64,000 nucleotides of DNA from Luteimonas marina. GTDB taxonomy: Bacteria > Pseudomonadota > Gammaproteobacteria > Xanthomonadales > Xanthomonadaceae. The stretch is taken from the NCBI RefSeq assembly GCF_007859325.1, contig NZ_VOHK01000009.1:42589-106588 (forward strand), written 5' to 3'. The position numbers and the translations under genes are program-made. Position 1 is the first letter of the stretch; each line of letters begins with the position of its first letter. Shown piece after piece: positions 49,639 to 59,145 of the stretch. Below the pieces are notes generated by a model. The model did not search any database and had not been told where the DNA came from. It saw nothing but the letters and a program-made list of their open reading frames with translations.

Positions 49639-51516
49639 ATGGCCGCCGAAGCCGACCCGGGCACCCTGCTCAAGGCGGTCGCGCTGCTCGGCGCGGCGGT
49701 GGTCGCGGTGCCGCTGTTCCGCAAGCTCGGGCTCGGCTCGGTGCTGGGCTACCTCGCCGCGGGACTGGTGATCGGGCCGTTCGGCCTGGGCTGGTTCTCC
49801 AACCCGCAGTCGATCCTGCACTTCGCCGAACTGGGCGTGGTGATGTTCCTGTTCGTGGTCGGGCTGGAGATGCGGCCCTCGCACCTGTGGAGCCTGCGCC
49901 GGCAGATCTTCGGCCTCGGCGCGCTGCAGATCGGCCTGTGCACGCTGGCGCTGACCGGCGTCGGCCTGGCGTTCGGCTTTTCACTGCCGGTGGCGTTCAT
50001 CGGCGGCGCCGGCTTCGTGCTGACCTCGACCGCGATCGTGATGCAGCTGCTCGGCGAACGCGGCGACATCGCCCTGCCGCGCGGCCAGCGCATGGTCTCG
50101 ATCCTGCTGTTCGAGGACCTGCTGATCGTGCCGCTGCTGGCGCTGGTGGCCTTCATGTCGCACGCGCCGGTCGATCCCGACGCGCCGCCGCGGCTGGTGA
50201 GCTTCGGCATCGCCGTGGCCTCGCTTGCCGGCCTGATCGTCGCCGGCCTGTACCTGCTCAACCCGCTGTTCCGGATCCTCGCCGCGGCCAAGGCGCGCGA
50301 GGTGATGACCGCGGCCGCGCTGCTGGTGGTGCTCGGCGCCTCGGTGTTGATGGAGATGGGCGGGCTGTCGATGGCGATGGGTGCGTTCCTGGCCGGCGTG
50401 CTGCTGTCCGAATCGACGTTCCGCCACCAGATCGAGGCCGACATCGAGCCGTTCCGCGGCATCCTGCTGGGCCTGTTCTTCGTCGCCGTGGGCATGTCGC
50501 TCGACCTGGCGGTGGTGCGCGAGAACTGGCAGCTGATCGCGCTGGCGGTGCCGGCGATGATGCTGGCCAAGGGCGCGTGCATCTATCTCGTCGCGCGCCT
50601 GCTGCGCAGCAGCCACGGCGACGCGCTCGATCGCACCGCGCTGATGGCGCAGGGCGGCGAGTTCGCGTTCGTGCTGTATTCGGCGGCCGAAACCGCCGGC
50701 ATCATCGACGGCGAGGTCAACGACAACCTGACCGCGATCGTGGTGCTGTCGATGGTGCTCACGCCGCTGGTGGTGCTGGCCACGCGCCGGCTGGTGCCGA
50801 AGGACAAGCCGTCGCTCGAAGGCGTCGAGGCGGTCGCGGATCAGACCGGCAGCGTGCTGATCATCGGCTTCGGCCGCTTCGGCCAGGTGATGAGCCAGTC
50901 GCTGCTCGCGCGTGACGTCGACGTGACCATCATCGACACCGACATCGAGATGATCCAGAGCGCGGCGACGTTCGGCTTCAAGGTCTACTACGGCGACGGC
51001 GGCCGCCTCGACGTGCTGCACGCCTCCGGTGCGGGGACCGCGCGCGCGATCGCGGTCTGCATCGACAACCGCGCCACCGCCGACCGCATCGTCGAGCTGG
51101 CGGGTCATCACTTCCCGCAGGCGAAGCTGCTGGTGCGCTCCTTCGATCGCGAGCATTCGCTGAAGCTGGTCAACGCCGGCGTCGACTTCCAGATCCGCGA
51201 GACCTTCGAATCCGCGGTGTCCTTCGGCGAGGCCGCGCTGCGCGCCATCGGCGTACCGGAGGACGAAGCCGCACAGATCGCCGGGCAGGTCCGGCGGCTG
51301 GATGCCGAGCGTTTCGGCCTCGAGATCGCCAGCAACGACACCAGCGCCGGCATCCCGCTGATCCTCAAGAACACCGGCGCCGATCCCGGCAACGTGCCGA
51401 AGCCGACGCCGTTCACCGCGCCCAGGCGCGAGGGCCGGCGGCTCGACGAGGATGGCCCAGATGCCGGCGACGCAGGGGCGACGGCGCCTGGTGCCGGATC
51501 ATCGGCGACCGAATAA
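49639..51516 (+). CDS. CPA2 monovalent cation:proton antiporter (KefB/KefC type) with RCK domain
   Basis: 625 residues. About twelve membrane helices (1-385) typical of CPA2 antiporters, then an RCK/TrkA-N domain with VLIIGFGRFGQVMSQSLL and the acidic DTDIE at the end of strand 2, and a low-complexity Asp/Gly/Ala tail. Related to glutathione-gated K+/H+ antiporters; the GLSMAMGAFLAGVLLSES motif is present. No kefF/kefG ancillary gene is adjacent. Start ATG 49639. Confidence 0.93.
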   Translation: MAAEADPGTLLKAVALLGAAVVAVPLFRKLGLGSVLGYLAAGLVIGPFGLGWFSNPQSILHFAELGVVMFLFVVGLEMRPSHLWSLRRQIFGLGALQIGLCTLALTGVGLAFGFSLPVAFIGGAGFVLTSTAIVMQLLGERGDIALPRGQRMVSILLFEDLLIVPLLALVAFMSHAPVDPDAPPRLVSFGIAVASLAGLIVAGLYLLNPLFRILAAAKAREVMTAAALLVVLGASVLMEMGGLSMAMGAFLAGVLLSESTFRHQIEADIEPFRGILLGLFFVAVGMSLDLAVVRENWQLIALAVPAMMLAKGACIYLVARLLRSSHGDALDRTALMAQGGEFAFVLYSAAETAGIIDGEVNDNLTAIVVLSMVLTPLVVLATRRLVPKDKPSLEGVEAVADQTGSVLIIGFGRFGQVMSQSLLARDVDVTIIDTDIEMIQSAATFGFKVYYGDGGRLDVLHASGAGTARAIAVCIDNRATADRIVELAGHHFPQAKLLVRSFDREHSLKLVNAGVDFQIRETFESAVSFGEAALRAIGVPEDEAAQIAGQVRRLDAERFGLEIASNDTSAGIPLILKNTGADPGNVPKPTPFTAPRREGRRLDEDGPDAGDAGATAPGAGSSATE

Positions 51517-51583
51517 CCAGTTCCGCGACGCCGAGCTTTTTTGGGTTCTTCTCCCGAATGAGGGAACAACCCGGGAAAAACCC

Positions 51584-51662
51584 CCTGTCATTTCGACCGC
51601 AGGGAGAAATCTCCTATCCGGCGAGAGGAAAGCAGATTTCTCCCTGCGGTCGAAATGACAAG
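51584..51662. repeat. Inverted pair of TGTCATTTCGACCG repeat (family C)
   Basis: CCTGTCATTTCGACCGCAGG and complement, with inner GAGAAATCTCC/GCAGATTTCTC arms. Lies in the convergent gap between the antiporter and the nuclease. Confidence 0.9.
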
Positions 51663-51672
51663 GTTTTTTTCT

Positions 51673-51704
51673 GCCGTCGTCCCGGCTTTCGCCGGGATGA
51701 CGGC
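51673..51704. repeat. Single hairpin of family A
   Basis: GCCGTCGTCCCGGC-TTTC-GCCGGGATGACGGC, a 14-base-pair stem with one G-T pair. Next to the family C pair. Confidence 0.8.
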
Positions 51705-51725
51705 AAGAAAGCGCTTCCGCGCGGA

Positions 51726-53099
51726 CTACGCCTCCACCACCATCCCCGGTCGCGCCAGCCGCACGTCGGCACCGAAGCGCTCGCCCAGCTCGCCGGCCAG
51801 CGCCTCGCGCGCCCTGTCCTCGCCGTGCACCAGCACCAGCGGCGGCCGCGATCCGAAGCCCTCGTACCACGCGATCAGCCCGCGCTGGTCGGTATGCGCC
51901 GACAGCCCGCCGACGGTGTGGATGCGTGCGCCGACGCGATGGTCGTGGCCGTGGATGCGCACCCATTTCGCGCCGTCCACCAGCCGCCGCCCCAGCGTGC
52001 CCTCGGACTGGTAGCCGACGAACACCACGTGGGTATTGCGGCGGTCGATGCCGTGGCGGAAGTGGTGCAGGATGCGGCCGCCGTTGGCCATGCCGCTGCC
52101 GGCGATCACGATCGCGCCGTTCTCGATGCGGTTGATCGCGATCGATTCCTCGGTCGATTCGGTGATGTGCAGGTTCGGCAGGGTGAACGGGGTCGGCTTG
52201 CCCTTCCACACCTCGCGCGCGTCGGCGTCGAACAGGTCGCGGTGGCGGTCGTAGATCGCCACCACCTTCGCCGCCATCGGGCTGTCGAGGAAGATGCGCC
52301 AGCGCGACAGGCCCCACTCGTCCCAGTATTTCGCGAACCAGTACAGCAGCTCCTGCGAACGCCCGACCGCGAACGCGGGGATCAGCACCTTGCCGCGGTC
52401 GTTCCAGGCCTGTTCCAGGATCTGGCCGAACTCGTGGATGGTGTCGAGGCGGTCGCGGTGGTTGCGGTCGCCGTAGGTCGATTCCATCAGCACCAGGTCG
52501 GCTTCGCGGACCGGCGCCGGGTCGCGCAGGATCGGCGTACCGGTGGGGCCGAGGTCGCCGGAGAAGACGAGCTTGCGGTCGTCGGCCCACAGCTCCACGA
52601 TCGAGGAGCCGAGGATGTGGCCGGCGTCGCGGAAGGCGATCTCCACGCCCGGCAGGATCTGCGTGCGCGCGTCGTAGGGCAGCGGCTGGAGCAGGTCGAG
52701 CACGTCGTGCACGTCGTCCTTCGTGAACAGCGGCATCGCCTCGGGCTCGCCGGCGCGGCGCTTGCGGTTCTCGCGCTCGGCGTCGTTCTCCGCCAGCGAG
52801 GCGGCGTCGAGCAGCATCACCGGCAGCAGGTCGGCGCCGGCCTGCTGGATGAAGATCGGGCCCTTGAAGCCCTGCCAGACCAGTCGCGGGATTCGGCCGA
52901 TGTGGTCGATGTGCGCATGGCTGACCACCAGCGCGTCCAAGGTCGCCGGATCGAACGGGAACGGTTCGAAGTTGCGCGCTTCGGCCTCGCGGCCGCCCTG
53001 GATCATGCCGCAGTCGAGCAGCACGCGCCGGCCGGCCGCCTCGACCAGGTGCATCGATCCGGTGACCTCGCCCGCCGCGCCGTGGAAATGCACCCGCAT
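51726..53099 (-). CDS. Metallo-beta-lactamase fold RNA nuclease (beta-CASP)
   Basis: 457 residues from ATG 53099 (GAGGGAGA upstream). A beta-CASP RNase-like protein: HAHIDHIGRIP is the zinc motif, followed by DAGHILGSS, FSGDLG, SPMAAKVVAIY, SGSGMANGGRILHHF-type and GGLSAHTDQ (RMMBL region). Relatives in Xanthomonadales are annotated as MBL-fold RNA specificity exonucleases. Convergent with the antiporter gene. Cytoplasmic. Confidence 0.93.
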   Translation of the reverse strand: MRVHFHGAAGEVTGSMHLVEAAGRRVLLDCGMIQGGREAEARNFEPFPFDPATLDALVVSHAHIDHIGRIPRLVWQGFKGPIFIQQAGADLLPVMLLDAASLAENDAERENRKRRAGEPEAMPLFTKDDVHDVLDLLQPLPYDARTQILPGVEIAFRDAGHILGSSIVELWADDRKLVFSGDLGPTGTPILRDPAPVREADLVLMESTYGDRNHRDRLDTIHEFGQILEQAWNDRGKVLIPAFAVGRSQELLYWFAKYWDEWGLSRWRIFLDSPMAAKVVAIYDRHRDLFDADAREVWKGKPTPFTLPNLHITESTEESIAINRIENGAIVIAGSGMANGGRILHHFRHGIDRRNTHVVFVGYQSEGTLGRRLVDGAKWVRIHGHDHRVGARIHTVGGLSAHTDQRGLIAWYEGFGSRPPLVLVHGEDRAREALAGELGERFGADVRLARPGMVVEA

Positions 53100-53278
53100 C
53101 GCCGTCTCCCTCGCCAAACCGCTGATTCTGCACGCATTCGCGGCAAGGGGTGAACGCCGACGCCGGCCTCGCCATGACCTTCGACACCTTCGGCGCCGGG
53201 ATGCGCAGGCGTACAGTGCCGCGCAGCCGGCCCCGGCGGGTTTCCGTCGTCGCCGTTCCATCGACAACGGAGACACCC

Positions 53279-55378
53279 GTGAGCAACACCGCACCCAGAC
53301 TGCTTCTGCTTTCCGCCGCCGTGGCCCTGGCCGTCTCGGCCTGCGCGCGCGACGCCGCGCCCGCGGCCGACACCGCGCCCGCCGCCGCTGCCACGAAGGC
53401 CTACACCCTCGACGAGAGCAAGCTGCCGCCGTTCAACCAGTTCCGGGCCGGCGACCTCGACGCCACCAGGAACGCCTGCACCGATTTCGCCGGCTACGCC
53501 AACGCCAAGTTCCTCGCCGCCAACCCGATCCCGGGCGATCGCGTCAGCTGGGGCGCGTTCGAAATGCTCGGCGAGCGCTCCAGCGCCGTGCAGCAGCAGC
53601 TCGCCGAACAGGCCGCGGCCGATGCCAACGCCGCCGGCGTGGGCAAGCTGGTCGGCGACTTCTGGGCCACGGGCATGGACGAGGCCAAGGTCAACGCGCA
53701 GGGCATCGAACCGCTGCAGGACGAACTGGCCGCGATCGACGCGCTGGCCGACAGCGCCGGCATCGTCGCCTGGCTGCAGCAGACCGCGGCCAAGGGACAG
53801 GGCTTCCTGATCGGCATCGGCGCGATGCCCGACTTCAAGGACTCGACGATGAACATCGCCGCGACCGGCCAGGGCGGCCTCGGCCTGCCCGACACCACCT
53901 ATTACACCGACGACCGGCACGCGGCGATCCGCGACGAATACGTCAAGCACGTCGCCAGGGTGCTTGAACTGTCCGGCGTCGCCGCCGACGCGGCCGCGGC
54001 GCAGGCCCGCGACGTGATGGCGTTCGAGACGCGGCTGGCGAAGGTGTCGAAGTCGCGCGCGGAGTTCTCGCGCAACGTCGAGCTGTACTACAACCCGATG
54101 AGCGTCGCCGACGCCGACGCGCTGACCCCGGCGTTCTCGTGGACGAAGTTCTTCGAATCTCAGGGCATCGCCCAGCCGAAGACGTTCTCGGTCTCGGTCC
54201 CCGACTACTTCAAGGAAGTCGACAAGATGCTGTCCGACGTGCCGGTCGAGCAGTGGAAGAGCTACCTGCGCTTCCACGTCGTCGACGGCGCCTCGCCCTA
54301 CCTGTCCGACGCCTTCGCGCAGCAGAACTACGCCTTCTACGGCAAGGTGCTCAGCGGCCAGCAGGAAATCAAGCCGCGCTGGAAGCGCGTGCTCGACAGC
54401 ATCAACGGCAACGTCGGCGAGGCGATGGGCCAGCTCTACGTCCAGGTCGCGTTCCCGCCGGAGTCGAAGGCGAAGATGGAGACGCTGATCGGCAACCTCA
54501 GCGACGCGCTCAAGATCCGCATCGAGCACCTGGAGTGGATGAGCCCGGAGACCAAGGCCAAGGCGCTGGAGAAATGGGCCACGTTCGAGCCGCGCGTCGG
54601 CTATCCGGACAAGTGGCGCGACTGGAGCGGCCTGTCGAGCGGCCGCGACAGTTACCTGGACAACGTGCAGGCGGCGAACGCGTTCAACTACAAGTGGGAC
54701 ATCTCCAAGATCGGCCAGCCGGTCGACAAGAGCGAATGGGGCATGACCCCGCAGACGGTGAACGCCTCCTACAACCCGCTGGCCAACCAGCTGACCTTCC
54801 CGGCCGCGATCCTGCAGCCGCCGTTCTTCGACCCGAACGCCACCGACGAGCTGAACTACGGCGGCATCGGCGCGGTGATCGGCCACGAGATGACCCACGG
54901 CTACGACGACCAGGGCGCGAAGTTCGGCCCCGGCGGCAACATGGAGGACTGGTGGACCAAGGCCGACGCCGACGGCTTCGCCGCGCGCACCGGCAAGCTG
55001 GTGGCCCAGTTCGACGACTACAAGACCGCCGACGGCCGCAACCTCAACGGCTCGCACACGTTGGGCGAGAACATCGCCGACCTCGGCGGCCTCGCCACCG
55101 CCTACGACGCCATGAAGAAGGCCACCGAAGGCACGCCCGACCCGATGACCGACGGCCTGACCCGCGACCAGCGCTTCTTCCTGAACTGGGCGACGGTGTG
55201 GCGCCGCAACTTCACGCCGGAAGAGCTCAGCAAGCGCCTGGTCACCGACGAGCACGCGCTGGCCGAGTTCCGCGCGATCGGCGCGCCGTCGAACCTGCCG
55301 GCCTTCGCCGCCGCGTTCGACTGCAAGCCGGGCGATGCGATGGTGCGCGACGGCGAGAGGCAGGTCGTGATCTGGTAA
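53279..55378 (+). CDS. M13 family metalloprotease, intact active site
   Basis: 699 residues from GTG 53279 (GGAGA upstream). Lipoprotein signal (VSAC, about Cys21). M13 (neprilysin) proteases cleave small peptides. HEMTH at 536-540 and GENIAD at 596-601 supply the zinc ligands and catalytic residues; substrate strand VNASYNPLANQLTFPAAILQ is intact. Periplasmic lipoprotein. A strong terminator follows and a paralogue with a degenerate site comes next. Confidence 0.95.
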   Translation: MSNTAPRLLLLSAAVALAVSACARDAAPAADTAPAAAATKAYTLDESKLPPFNQFRAGDLDATRNACTDFAGYANAKFLAANPIPGDRVSWGAFEMLGERSSAVQQQLAEQAAADANAAGVGKLVGDFWATGMDEAKVNAQGIEPLQDELAAIDALADSAGIVAWLQQTAAKGQGFLIGIGAMPDFKDSTMNIAATGQGGLGLPDTTYYTDDRHAAIRDEYVKHVARVLELSGVAADAAAAQARDVMAFETRLAKVSKSRAEFSRNVELYYNPMSVADADALTPAFSWTKFFESQGIAQPKTFSVSVPDYFKEVDKMLSDVPVEQWKSYLRFHVVDGASPYLSDAFAQQNYAFYGKVLSGQQEIKPRWKRVLDSINGNVGEAMGQLYVQVAFPPESKAKMETLIGNLSDALKIRIEHLEWMSPETKAKALEKWATFEPRVGYPDKWRDWSGLSSGRDSYLDNVQAANAFNYKWDISKIGQPVDKSEWGMTPQTVNASYNPLANQLTFPAAILQPPFFDPNATDELNYGGIGAVIGHEMTHGYDDQGAKFGPGGNMEDWWTKADADGFAARTGKLVAQFDDYKTADGRNLNGSHTLGENIADLGGLATAYDAMKKATEGTPDPMTDGLTRDQRFFLNWATVWRRNFTPEELSKRLVTDEHALAEFRAIGAPSNLPAFAAAFDCKPGDAMVRDGERQVVIW

Positions 55379-55404
55379 CACGCGATCGGCGATCGGCAGG
55401 ACGG

Positions 55405-55434
55405 AAGGCCCGGCGTTTGCCGGGCCTTTTTTCT
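55405..55434 (+). terminator. Rho-independent terminator after M13 protease
   Basis: AAGGCCCGGC and GCCGGGCCTT form a perfect 10-base-pair stem with a GTTT loop, followed by TTTTTTCT. It is 27 bases past the M13 stop. Confidence 0.92.
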
Positions 55435-55565
55435 GGATGCTTCGACGGCTTGAGTGGCAAACGCCCGGTGGCCGATGATCCGGTCCGGGGCGGATCGTCG
55501 ACGCCGACCCCCTCCGGCAGTTATGCGTCCAGCGCATTCCCGTCGCCCCTGCTCCTGTCCGTACA

Positions 55566-55644
55566 CCTGTCATTTCGACCGCAGGGAGAAATCTTCTTTC
55601 CGCGCGCCGGACATGAGATTTCTCCCTGCGGTCGAAATGACAGG
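55566..55644. repeat. Inverted pair of TGTCATTTCGACCG repeat (family C)
   Basis: CCTGTCATTTCGACCGCAGG and its complement, inner GAGAAATCT/AGATTTCTC arms, 79 bases. Confidence 0.9.
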
Positions 55645-55806
55645 ATTCTCCGCAGATTTGCCCCCGGCCCTCCCCCGCAGGCGGGGAGGGGCGGGGTGGG
55701 CGCAGCCTTCACGGCAATCCCTGAACGGCGACGCCCATCGCCCCGGCGCAATGCAGCAGCTTGGTAGAATCCGCCGCTTCCGCCATCAAGACCCCGGACA
55801 CGCTCG

Positions 55807-57819
55807 ATGCCGATCCAGAAGCCGCTCGTCGCCGCCCTCGCCGCCAGCCTCGCCCTCGTCCTGGCCGCCTCCGACGCCGACGCCCAGCGCCGCGCCGCGA
55901 AGAAACCCACCACCCCCGCGATCACGGCCTGCAGCGACTTCTACGGCTTCGTCAACAAGGACTGGCTGACGGCAAACACCGTCGTCAGCGGCACCGGCGC
56001 GGTGTCGGCGCTGGGCCAGCTGCAGCAGCGCGCCCTGCTGCAGCAGCGTTCCCTGCTCGACGACGCGGTGCTGAACCCGCAGAACGACGTGCAGAAGCTG
56101 CTCGGCGACTTCTGGGCCAGCGGCCTGGACGAGGCCGCGGTCGAGCGCGACGGCGCGCAGCCGATCGCCTCGCTGGTCTCGCGCATCAACGCCATCAAGC
56201 GCAGCAAGGACGTCGCGCCCTCGATCGCGGCGCTGCACCAGGTCGGCATCCCGGTGGTGTTCAACTTCACCGCCGACCTCGACCTGGCCGACCTCACCCG
56301 CCACGTCGGCTACTTCTCGCAGGGCGGGCTCGGCCTGCCGGACCCGGCCTACTACACCCGCGAGGACGCCGACACCCGCGCCCTGCTCGGCCGCTACACC
56401 GAGTACGTGGAGAAGATCCTGCAGCTGACCGGCACCGCGCCCGACCAGCTCAAGGCCGACATGCAGCAGGTGATCGACCTGGAGACACGCATCGCCCGCG
56501 CCTCCAAGCCGATCACCTCGCTGCGTGATCCGCGCGAGAACTACGCGCTGGTGCCGGTCGCCGGCTTCGCCAAGCAGTTCCGGCAACTGCAGCTGGCCGA
56601 CTTCCTGCAGGCGCAGGGCGTCAGCGACGACAGCGTGTCGATGGCGAACCAGGACTACTTCACCCAGGTCGACGCCCTCGTGCGCACGCTCAAGCCGGCG
56701 CAATGGAAGGTCTACCTGCGCTACCAGATCGGCCGGGCGATGGCGCCGTACCTGTCCAAGGACTTCCGCGACGCCGACTTCCAGTTCAACGGCCGAGTGC
56801 TGCGCGGACAGTCCGCGCCGCCGATCCGCGACGTGCAGGTGCTCGACGCGATCAACCGCGCCGCCGGCCCGATGCTGGCGCGCGAGTACGTCGCGCGCTA
56901 CCTGCCGGCCACCACGCGCTCGCGCGCGGACACCATCGCCGGCGAGGTGCGCACCGCGCTTGGCCGTGCCGTCGACCGCAACAGCTGGATGTCCGACGCG
57001 GCCCGCGCCGAGGCCAGGGCCAAGCTCGAAAAGCTCACCATCGAGATCGGCGCGCCGGCGCGCGACCTCGACTACACCGTGCAGCCGATGGGCCGCACCA
57101 GCTTCGGCAGCAACATGCTGATCGCCTCGACCTGGCACCACCGCGAGGAGATGCGCCGCATCGGCCGCGGCAACGCCGACCGTCGCTGGGACGTGCTGCC
57201 GCAGCAGCCGGCGCTGGCCTACGACCTCGCCCACAACCGCCTGATCGTCTCGGCCGCCGCGCTGCAGGCGCCGGTGCTGGACATGGAGCAGGACACCGCG
57301 GCGCAGTACGGCAGCTTCGGCGCCCTGGTCGGCCACGAACTCAGCCGCGCCGTCGACACCCGGGGCCGGCTGGTGGACGCCGCCGGCGCCGTGCGCACGT
57401 GGTGGACGCCGCAAGACGAGTCGGCCTTCAATGCGCGCGCCGGCCAGCTCGCCGTGCAGTACTCGGCCTACGACTATCCGGCCGCGACCGGGCTCAAGGT
57501 CAACGGCACGCTGACCCGCGACGAGAACGTCGCCGACCTCGCGGCGGTGGAGCTGGCCTTCGACGCACTGTCGACGGCGCAGCCGGAGCTGGACAACGCG
57601 ACCCGCGAGTCGTTCTTCCGGTCATGGGCCGCGCTGTGGCGCGAGCAGCTGTCGCCGGAGACAGCGACCCAGGCCGCGTCGACCAGCGTGCAGGCGCCGG
57701 GCCAGTGGCGCGCCAACGGCCCGCTGGTCAACCAGCCCGCGTTCGCCGAGACCTTCAAGTGCAAGGCCGGCAACGCGATGCTGCGCAAGGCCGAGGAGCA
57801 GGTCTCGATCTGGCGCTAG
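55807..57819 (+). CDS. M13 family protein with degenerate zinc site (pseudoprotease)
   Basis: 670 residues with signal peptide (about 1-26, ADAQ). Clearly an M13 paralogue of the previous gene: C-terminal zinc region, CSDFYGFVNKDWLTAN start block, WWTPQDESAFNARAGQLAVQ, and TFKCKAGNAM. But the zinc helix reads HELSR (510-514), with Arg in place of the second His, and the distal site reads DENVAD (572-577) for GENxxD. The substrate strand NAxY is also missing. The reading frame is long and intact, so a non-catalytic role is more likely than a pseudogene. Confidence 0.9.
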   Translation: MPIQKPLVAALAASLALVLAASDADAQRRAAKKPTTPAITACSDFYGFVNKDWLTANTVVSGTGAVSALGQLQQRALLQQRSLLDDAVLNPQNDVQKLLGDFWASGLDEAAVERDGAQPIASLVSRINAIKRSKDVAPSIAALHQVGIPVVFNFTADLDLADLTRHVGYFSQGGLGLPDPAYYTREDADTRALLGRYTEYVEKILQLTGTAPDQLKADMQQVIDLETRIARASKPITSLRDPRENYALVPVAGFAKQFRQLQLADFLQAQGVSDDSVSMANQDYFTQVDALVRTLKPAQWKVYLRYQIGRAMAPYLSKDFRDADFQFNGRVLRGQSAPPIRDVQVLDAINRAAGPMLAREYVARYLPATTRSRADTIAGEVRTALGRAVDRNSWMSDAARAEARAKLEKLTIEIGAPARDLDYTVQPMGRTSFGSNMLIASTWHHREEMRRIGRGNADRRWDVLPQQPALAYDLAHNRLIVSAAALQAPVLDMEQDTAAQYGSFGALVGHELSRAVDTRGRLVDAAGAVRTWWTPQDESAFNARAGQLAVQYSAYDYPAATGLKVNGTLTRDENVADLAAVELAFDALSTAQPELDNATRESFFRSWAALWREQLSPETATQAASTSVQAPGQWRANGPLVNQPAFAETFKCKAGNAMLRKAEEQVSIWR

Positions 57820-57846
57820 GGCATTTTCGACCCGGATGTTGACGTT

Positions 57847-57940
57847 TCCGTCGTCCCCGCGAAGGCGGGGATCCAGTGTCTTTCGCTTTTGATTTCAAAG
57901 ATTGAAGACACTGGGTCCCCGCCTTCGCGGGGATGACGGA
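57847..57940. repeat. Inverted pair of GTCGTCCCCGCG repeat (family A)
   Basis: TCCGTCGTCCCCGCGAAGGC and complement with GTGTCTTTCGC/GAAGACAC inner sequence, between convergent M13-like and rhomboid genes. Confidence 0.85.
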
Positions 57941-57992
57941 CATGTGAGCGTTTGCGCCAACGAATGCTCCGGCCCGACCTGCAGGAGCGCCT

Positions 57993-58646
57993 TCACACCA
58001 CCCGACGCACGCGGCGGCCGCCGAACGGCGGCTGTCCGCGCCAGTGCCGGATCAGCAGCCAGCCGAACAGCATCCCGCCCAGGTGCGCGAAATGGGCGAC
58101 GCCGGACTGGGTGCCGGTGATGCCCAGCACCAGCTCGATCACGCCGTACACGATCACCAGCGTGCGCGCCTTCATCGGCACCGGCGGGATCAGCAGCATC
58201 ACCCGCTGGTTCGGGAACAGCATGCCGTAGGCCAGCAGCAGGCCGAACACGCCGCCCGACGCGCCCACCGTGGGATAGAACGCGCCGCCGTTGCGCACGC
58301 TCCACGACACCACGGCCAGCTGGCACAGGCCCGCGCCGACCACGCAGACCAGGAAATAGGTCAGGAACCGGCGCTGGCCCCAGACGTGCTCGAGCTGCGC
58401 GCCGAACATCAGCAGCGCCAGCATGTTGAACAGCAGGTGCGCGATGTAGGTCGGACTGTGCATGAAGCCGTGCGTCAGCAACTGCCAGGGCATGAAGCGG
58501 TGGGGGACGTACGGCGCGACCTCTGCCGGCGGCCACGGCCAGAGCATCAGCACGTCCAGCGCCGGGCCCAGCACGAGCTGCAGCACGAACACCGCGCAGT
58601 TGGCGATCAGCAAGGCCTTGGTGACGGGGGGAAGATTGGTGAACAT
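57993..58646 (-). CDS. Rhomboid family intramembrane serine protease
   Basis: 217 residues from ATG 58646 (AGGAGC upstream). Six membrane helices; catalytic Ser130 in GASGGVFG and His188 in the HFAHLGGMLFGW helix. Rhomboids cut transmembrane substrates. WQLLTHGFMHSPTYIAHLLF is the typical helix 2 segment. The active dyad is present, so it should be active. Confidence 0.93.
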   Translation of the reverse strand: MFTNLPPVTKALLIANCAVFVLQLVLGPALDVLMLWPWPPAEVAPYVPHRFMPWQLLTHGFMHSPTYIAHLLFNMLALLMFGAQLEHVWGQRRFLTYFLVCVVGAGLCQLAVVSWSVRNGGAFYPTVGASGGVFGLLLAYGMLFPNQRVMLLIPPVPMKARTLVIVYGVIELVLGITGTQSGVAHFAHLGGMLFGWLLIRHWRGQPPFGGRRVRRVV

Positions 58647-58742
58647 CGGCGCTCCTGCTCTGCGCCCCATGATAACGGCGGAAGCGCGGCGGCCCGGTCC
58701 GCGACATCCATCGCGCGCACCGCGGCGGCGGCCGCGCGGCCG

Positions 58743-59096
58743 TCAGCCCCCTTGCCCCGGCCCCCAGAGGGCGGCATCCAGGTCGTCCTCGCCGCGCGGC
58801 ATGCGCACGCGCCCCTTGACCACCTTCACGCCCTCCTCGCGCAGCCGCCGCGCCTGCTCGCGATGGCCCTTCGATCCGGGCGGGAACGCGATCGAGCCGT
58901 CGCTGCGCAGGATGCGGTGCCACGGCAGCGTCGGGTCGTCGTTGCCGGCGAGCAGCCGCGCCACCATCCGCGCCCGCCCGGGCAGCCCGGCGCGGCGCGC
59001 GATATGGCCGTAGCCGGCGACCGAGCCGCGCGGCACGTCACGGATCGCGGACAGGATGCGCGCCACGGCGGGCGAATCGGCAGACAGGGCGGCCAT
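58743..59096 (-). CDS. Alkyltransferase-like (ATL) DNA-repair protein
   Basis: 117 residues. Shares the MGMT DNA-binding fold: VPRGSVAGYGHIARRAGLPG and RMVARLL. The usual PCHR is PWHR (58-61), so Trp59 replaces the alkyl-accepting Cys. ATLs bind O6-alkylguanine without removing it and hand the site to nucleotide excision repair. No Shine-Dalgarno; a TATCCT box lies eight bases before ATG 59096, predicting a leaderless transcript. A 49-base gap separates it from the next divergent gene. Confidence 0.9.
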   Translation of the reverse strand: MAALSADSPAVARILSAIRDVPRGSVAGYGHIARRAGLPGRARMVARLLAGNDDPTLPWHRILRSDGSIAFPPGSKGHREQARRLREEGVKVVKGRVRMPRGEDDLDAALWGPGQGG

Positions 59097-59104
59097 GGGC
59101 GACT

Positions 59105-59110
59105 AGGATA
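59105..59110 (-). promoter_or_regulatory. Putative -10 box of ATL gene
   Basis: TATCCT on the minus strand eight bases before ATG 59096, with no Shine-Dalgarno. Same geometry as maf and darP. Confidence 0.35.
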
Positions 59111-59145
59111 TCCGCTCCGTTCCGCCGCAGTACGACCATCGCGCC

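Larger units (their letters stand above)
55379..55806. other. Intergenic region between the two M13 genes
   Basis: 428 bases. In order: terminator, about 110 bases with no feature, a family C repeat pair, a CCCTCCCC/GGGGAGGG palindrome near 55669-55690, and a TAGAAT hexamer about 40 bases before the next start as a -10 candidate. Confidence 0.55.

Noticed and set aside
51673..51704. Rho-independent terminator for the nuclease gene
   Set aside because: The hairpin is strong but on the minus strand is followed by A residues, not T. The T run is on the wrong side.
55807..57819. Pseudogene call for the second M13 gene
   Set aside because: The frame is intact over 670 codons with normal codon bias and a signal peptide. 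Loss is confined to catalytic residues, so an inactive but functional protein fits better.
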